Origin: Pseudomonadota bacterium
GTDB lineage: Bacteria > Pseudomonadota > Gammaproteobacteria > Magnimaribacterales > D2472
Length of the DNA stretch: 64,000 nucleotides
Reading direction: 5' to 3'
Assembly: GCA_028344535.1 (NCBI GenBank)
Contig: JAOMBK010000001.1
Location: 1-64,000 of the forward strand
Shown here: positions 62,875 to 64,000 of the stretch, piece after piece
How the letters are laid out: each line of letters starts with the position of its first letter
How positions within the stretch are numbered: position 1 is the first letter of the stretch
Notes under the pieces: generated by a model
Database searches by the model: none
What the model saw: only the letters and a program-made list of their open reading frames with translations
What the model was told of the DNA's origin: nothing
Translations under genes and position numbers: made by a program

Positions 62875-63873
62875 CTAGATTCTCTTAAATTTATAAGTTC
62901 CGATTCCAAATAGAATCATAATTGGCAAAAGGTGTGCAATTAATATTGGCCACTGATAAGTTAAGAATGACGCAACGCTCAAATCTTTCATTAAGTCATA
63001 GATAAGTCCAAACGAAATACCTATGATGATTTGTCGACCTACTCCCCCTGAGCGGGAGCTATCAAACATAAGACTGCCTGCTAAAAAAATTATTGCAATG
63101 ATGGAAACCGGCAAGAGCGCCCTTGAGTATATTAAAGAATCAATTTTTTGTAGATCCTTCTCAAGTTGGTAAGTGTTTTTTAATGTAAGTAACGAAGGCA
63201 ATGAGAAATTTTCCAGAAGGTTATTTGAGGGCAAAAAAGATGTAGTAAAATCAAATATTTTTTGAGTGGAAGGATCTGCTATTACTAATTTGCCATTATC
63301 CAATTCACCTTCTTGATAAATGCTGAATGAAGAAATTCTTTGCTGATCATTAAATGCAATGATCCTTATTCCTTCAACCTCATTATCATTTAGACGCCTT
63401 AAACCGATAAGATTTTTTTCTACCATCTCCCATTGAGCTAATTTGGCTGATTGGTTCGGCTGGTTAATAATTTTAGATGTTTTTGCCAAGTCCATGAATA
63501 ATGTTTCATCTAAAAAAATTAATGCCGCTGACAATATCAAAGGGCCCAGGCCTGATACTAAAACAATTTTTAAGGGCGAAAACCCAGCTGAGCGTAAAAA
63601 AACTAAATTGCCTTGCTGATTAAATATTGATAGTGCAATTAAGGTACCTATCAACATAGAGCTTTCTAGGTATTGCATCCCCTTGTGTAATTGCTCATAA
63701 AGTACAAGATTGAGTATTGTTAAAAAATTTTTATCATCCGATAAATTTTCAAGCTCCATTATCAGAGTGACAGCAAAATCAAGAAACAGCATCACAATCC
63801 ATACTAGTGCTGAGATTAAAAAGCTTTTAATAACAAGATGTCTGGAATAAGTATTAAAAATATTCTTCATCAT
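62875..63873 (-). CDS. lptG: LPS export permease LptG (YjgP/YjgQ family)
   Basis: N- and C-terminal TM bundles with beta-jellyroll between; preceded by an LptF-like C-terminus with ATGA overlap. Confidence 0.88.
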   Translation of the reverse strand: MMKNIFNTYSRHLVIKSFLISALVWIVMLFLDFAVTLIMELENLSDDKNFLTILNLVLYEQLHKGMQYLESSMLIGTLIALSIFNQQGNLVFLRSAGFSPLKIVLVSGLGPLILSAALIFLDETLFMDLAKTSKIINQPNQSAKLAQWEMVEKNLIGLRRLNDNEVEGIRIIAFNDQQRISSFSIYQEGELDNGKLVIADPSTQKIFDFTTSFLPSNNLLENFSLPSLLTLKNTYQLEKDLQKIDSLIYSRALLPVSIIAIIFLAGSLMFDSSRSGGVGRQIIIGISFGLIYDLMKDLSVASFLTYQWPILIAHLLPIMILFGIGTYKFKRI

Positions 63874-64000
63874 GCGCTTAGCCAGGCTAAGAGAACAAAT
63901 ATTAAAAAGATGATTAAGATAGTTCTAGTTCTTGAATTAGAAAAAAAACTTTTTAATGAAACCCTTCCATCAAGCCAAAACAGAATGCTTCCTAAGGATA
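63870..64000 (-). CDS. lptF: Probable LptF C-terminus (partial, runs off window)
   Basis: Reverse-strand ...LGSILFWLDGRVSLKSFFSNSRTRTILIIFLIFVLLAWLSA*, stop overlapping lptG start. Confidence 0.6.
   Translation of the reverse strand, partial: SLGSILFWLDGRVSLKSFFSNSRTRTILIIFLIFVLLAWLSA

Overview
The window is a compact, low-GC, gene-dense bacterial chromosome segment. Housekeeping gene order is gammaproteobacterial: zapE-rplM-rpsI-petA, mlaC-ibaG-murA, kdsD-lptA-lptB-rpoN, mreBCD-yhdP, gatCAB, prmC-prfA-hemA, lolB-ispE-tRNA-Gln-prs-rplY-pth-ychF-tRNA-Met, metY-rimP-nusA-infB-rbfA-truB-rpsO-pnp, carAB-greA-rlmE-ftsH-glmM-tpiA-secG, map-glnD-dapD-dapE, lptFG. Size, AT richness and missing neighbours suggest a streamlined marine (SAR86-like) lineage; that assignment is inference only. 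I see no prophage, transposon, CRISPR or rRNA. The main items for follow-up are: (i) a tandem pair of small two-TM paralogous proteins with their own terminator and an intervening 13-bp perfect hairpin (about 36.7-37.3 kb); (ii) an H-type pseudoknot predicted by eye in the rpsO leader, abutting the Shine-Dalgarno; (iii) an initiator tRNA-fMet with an apparent U1:U72 instead of the usual C1:A72; (iv) tRNA-Leu(GAG) inverted relative to its operon neighbours; (v) a lipid/sulfur-like accessory cluster at 21.3-28.6 kb; (vi) an apparently orphan mlaC and other pruned operons. No searches or folding programs were run.
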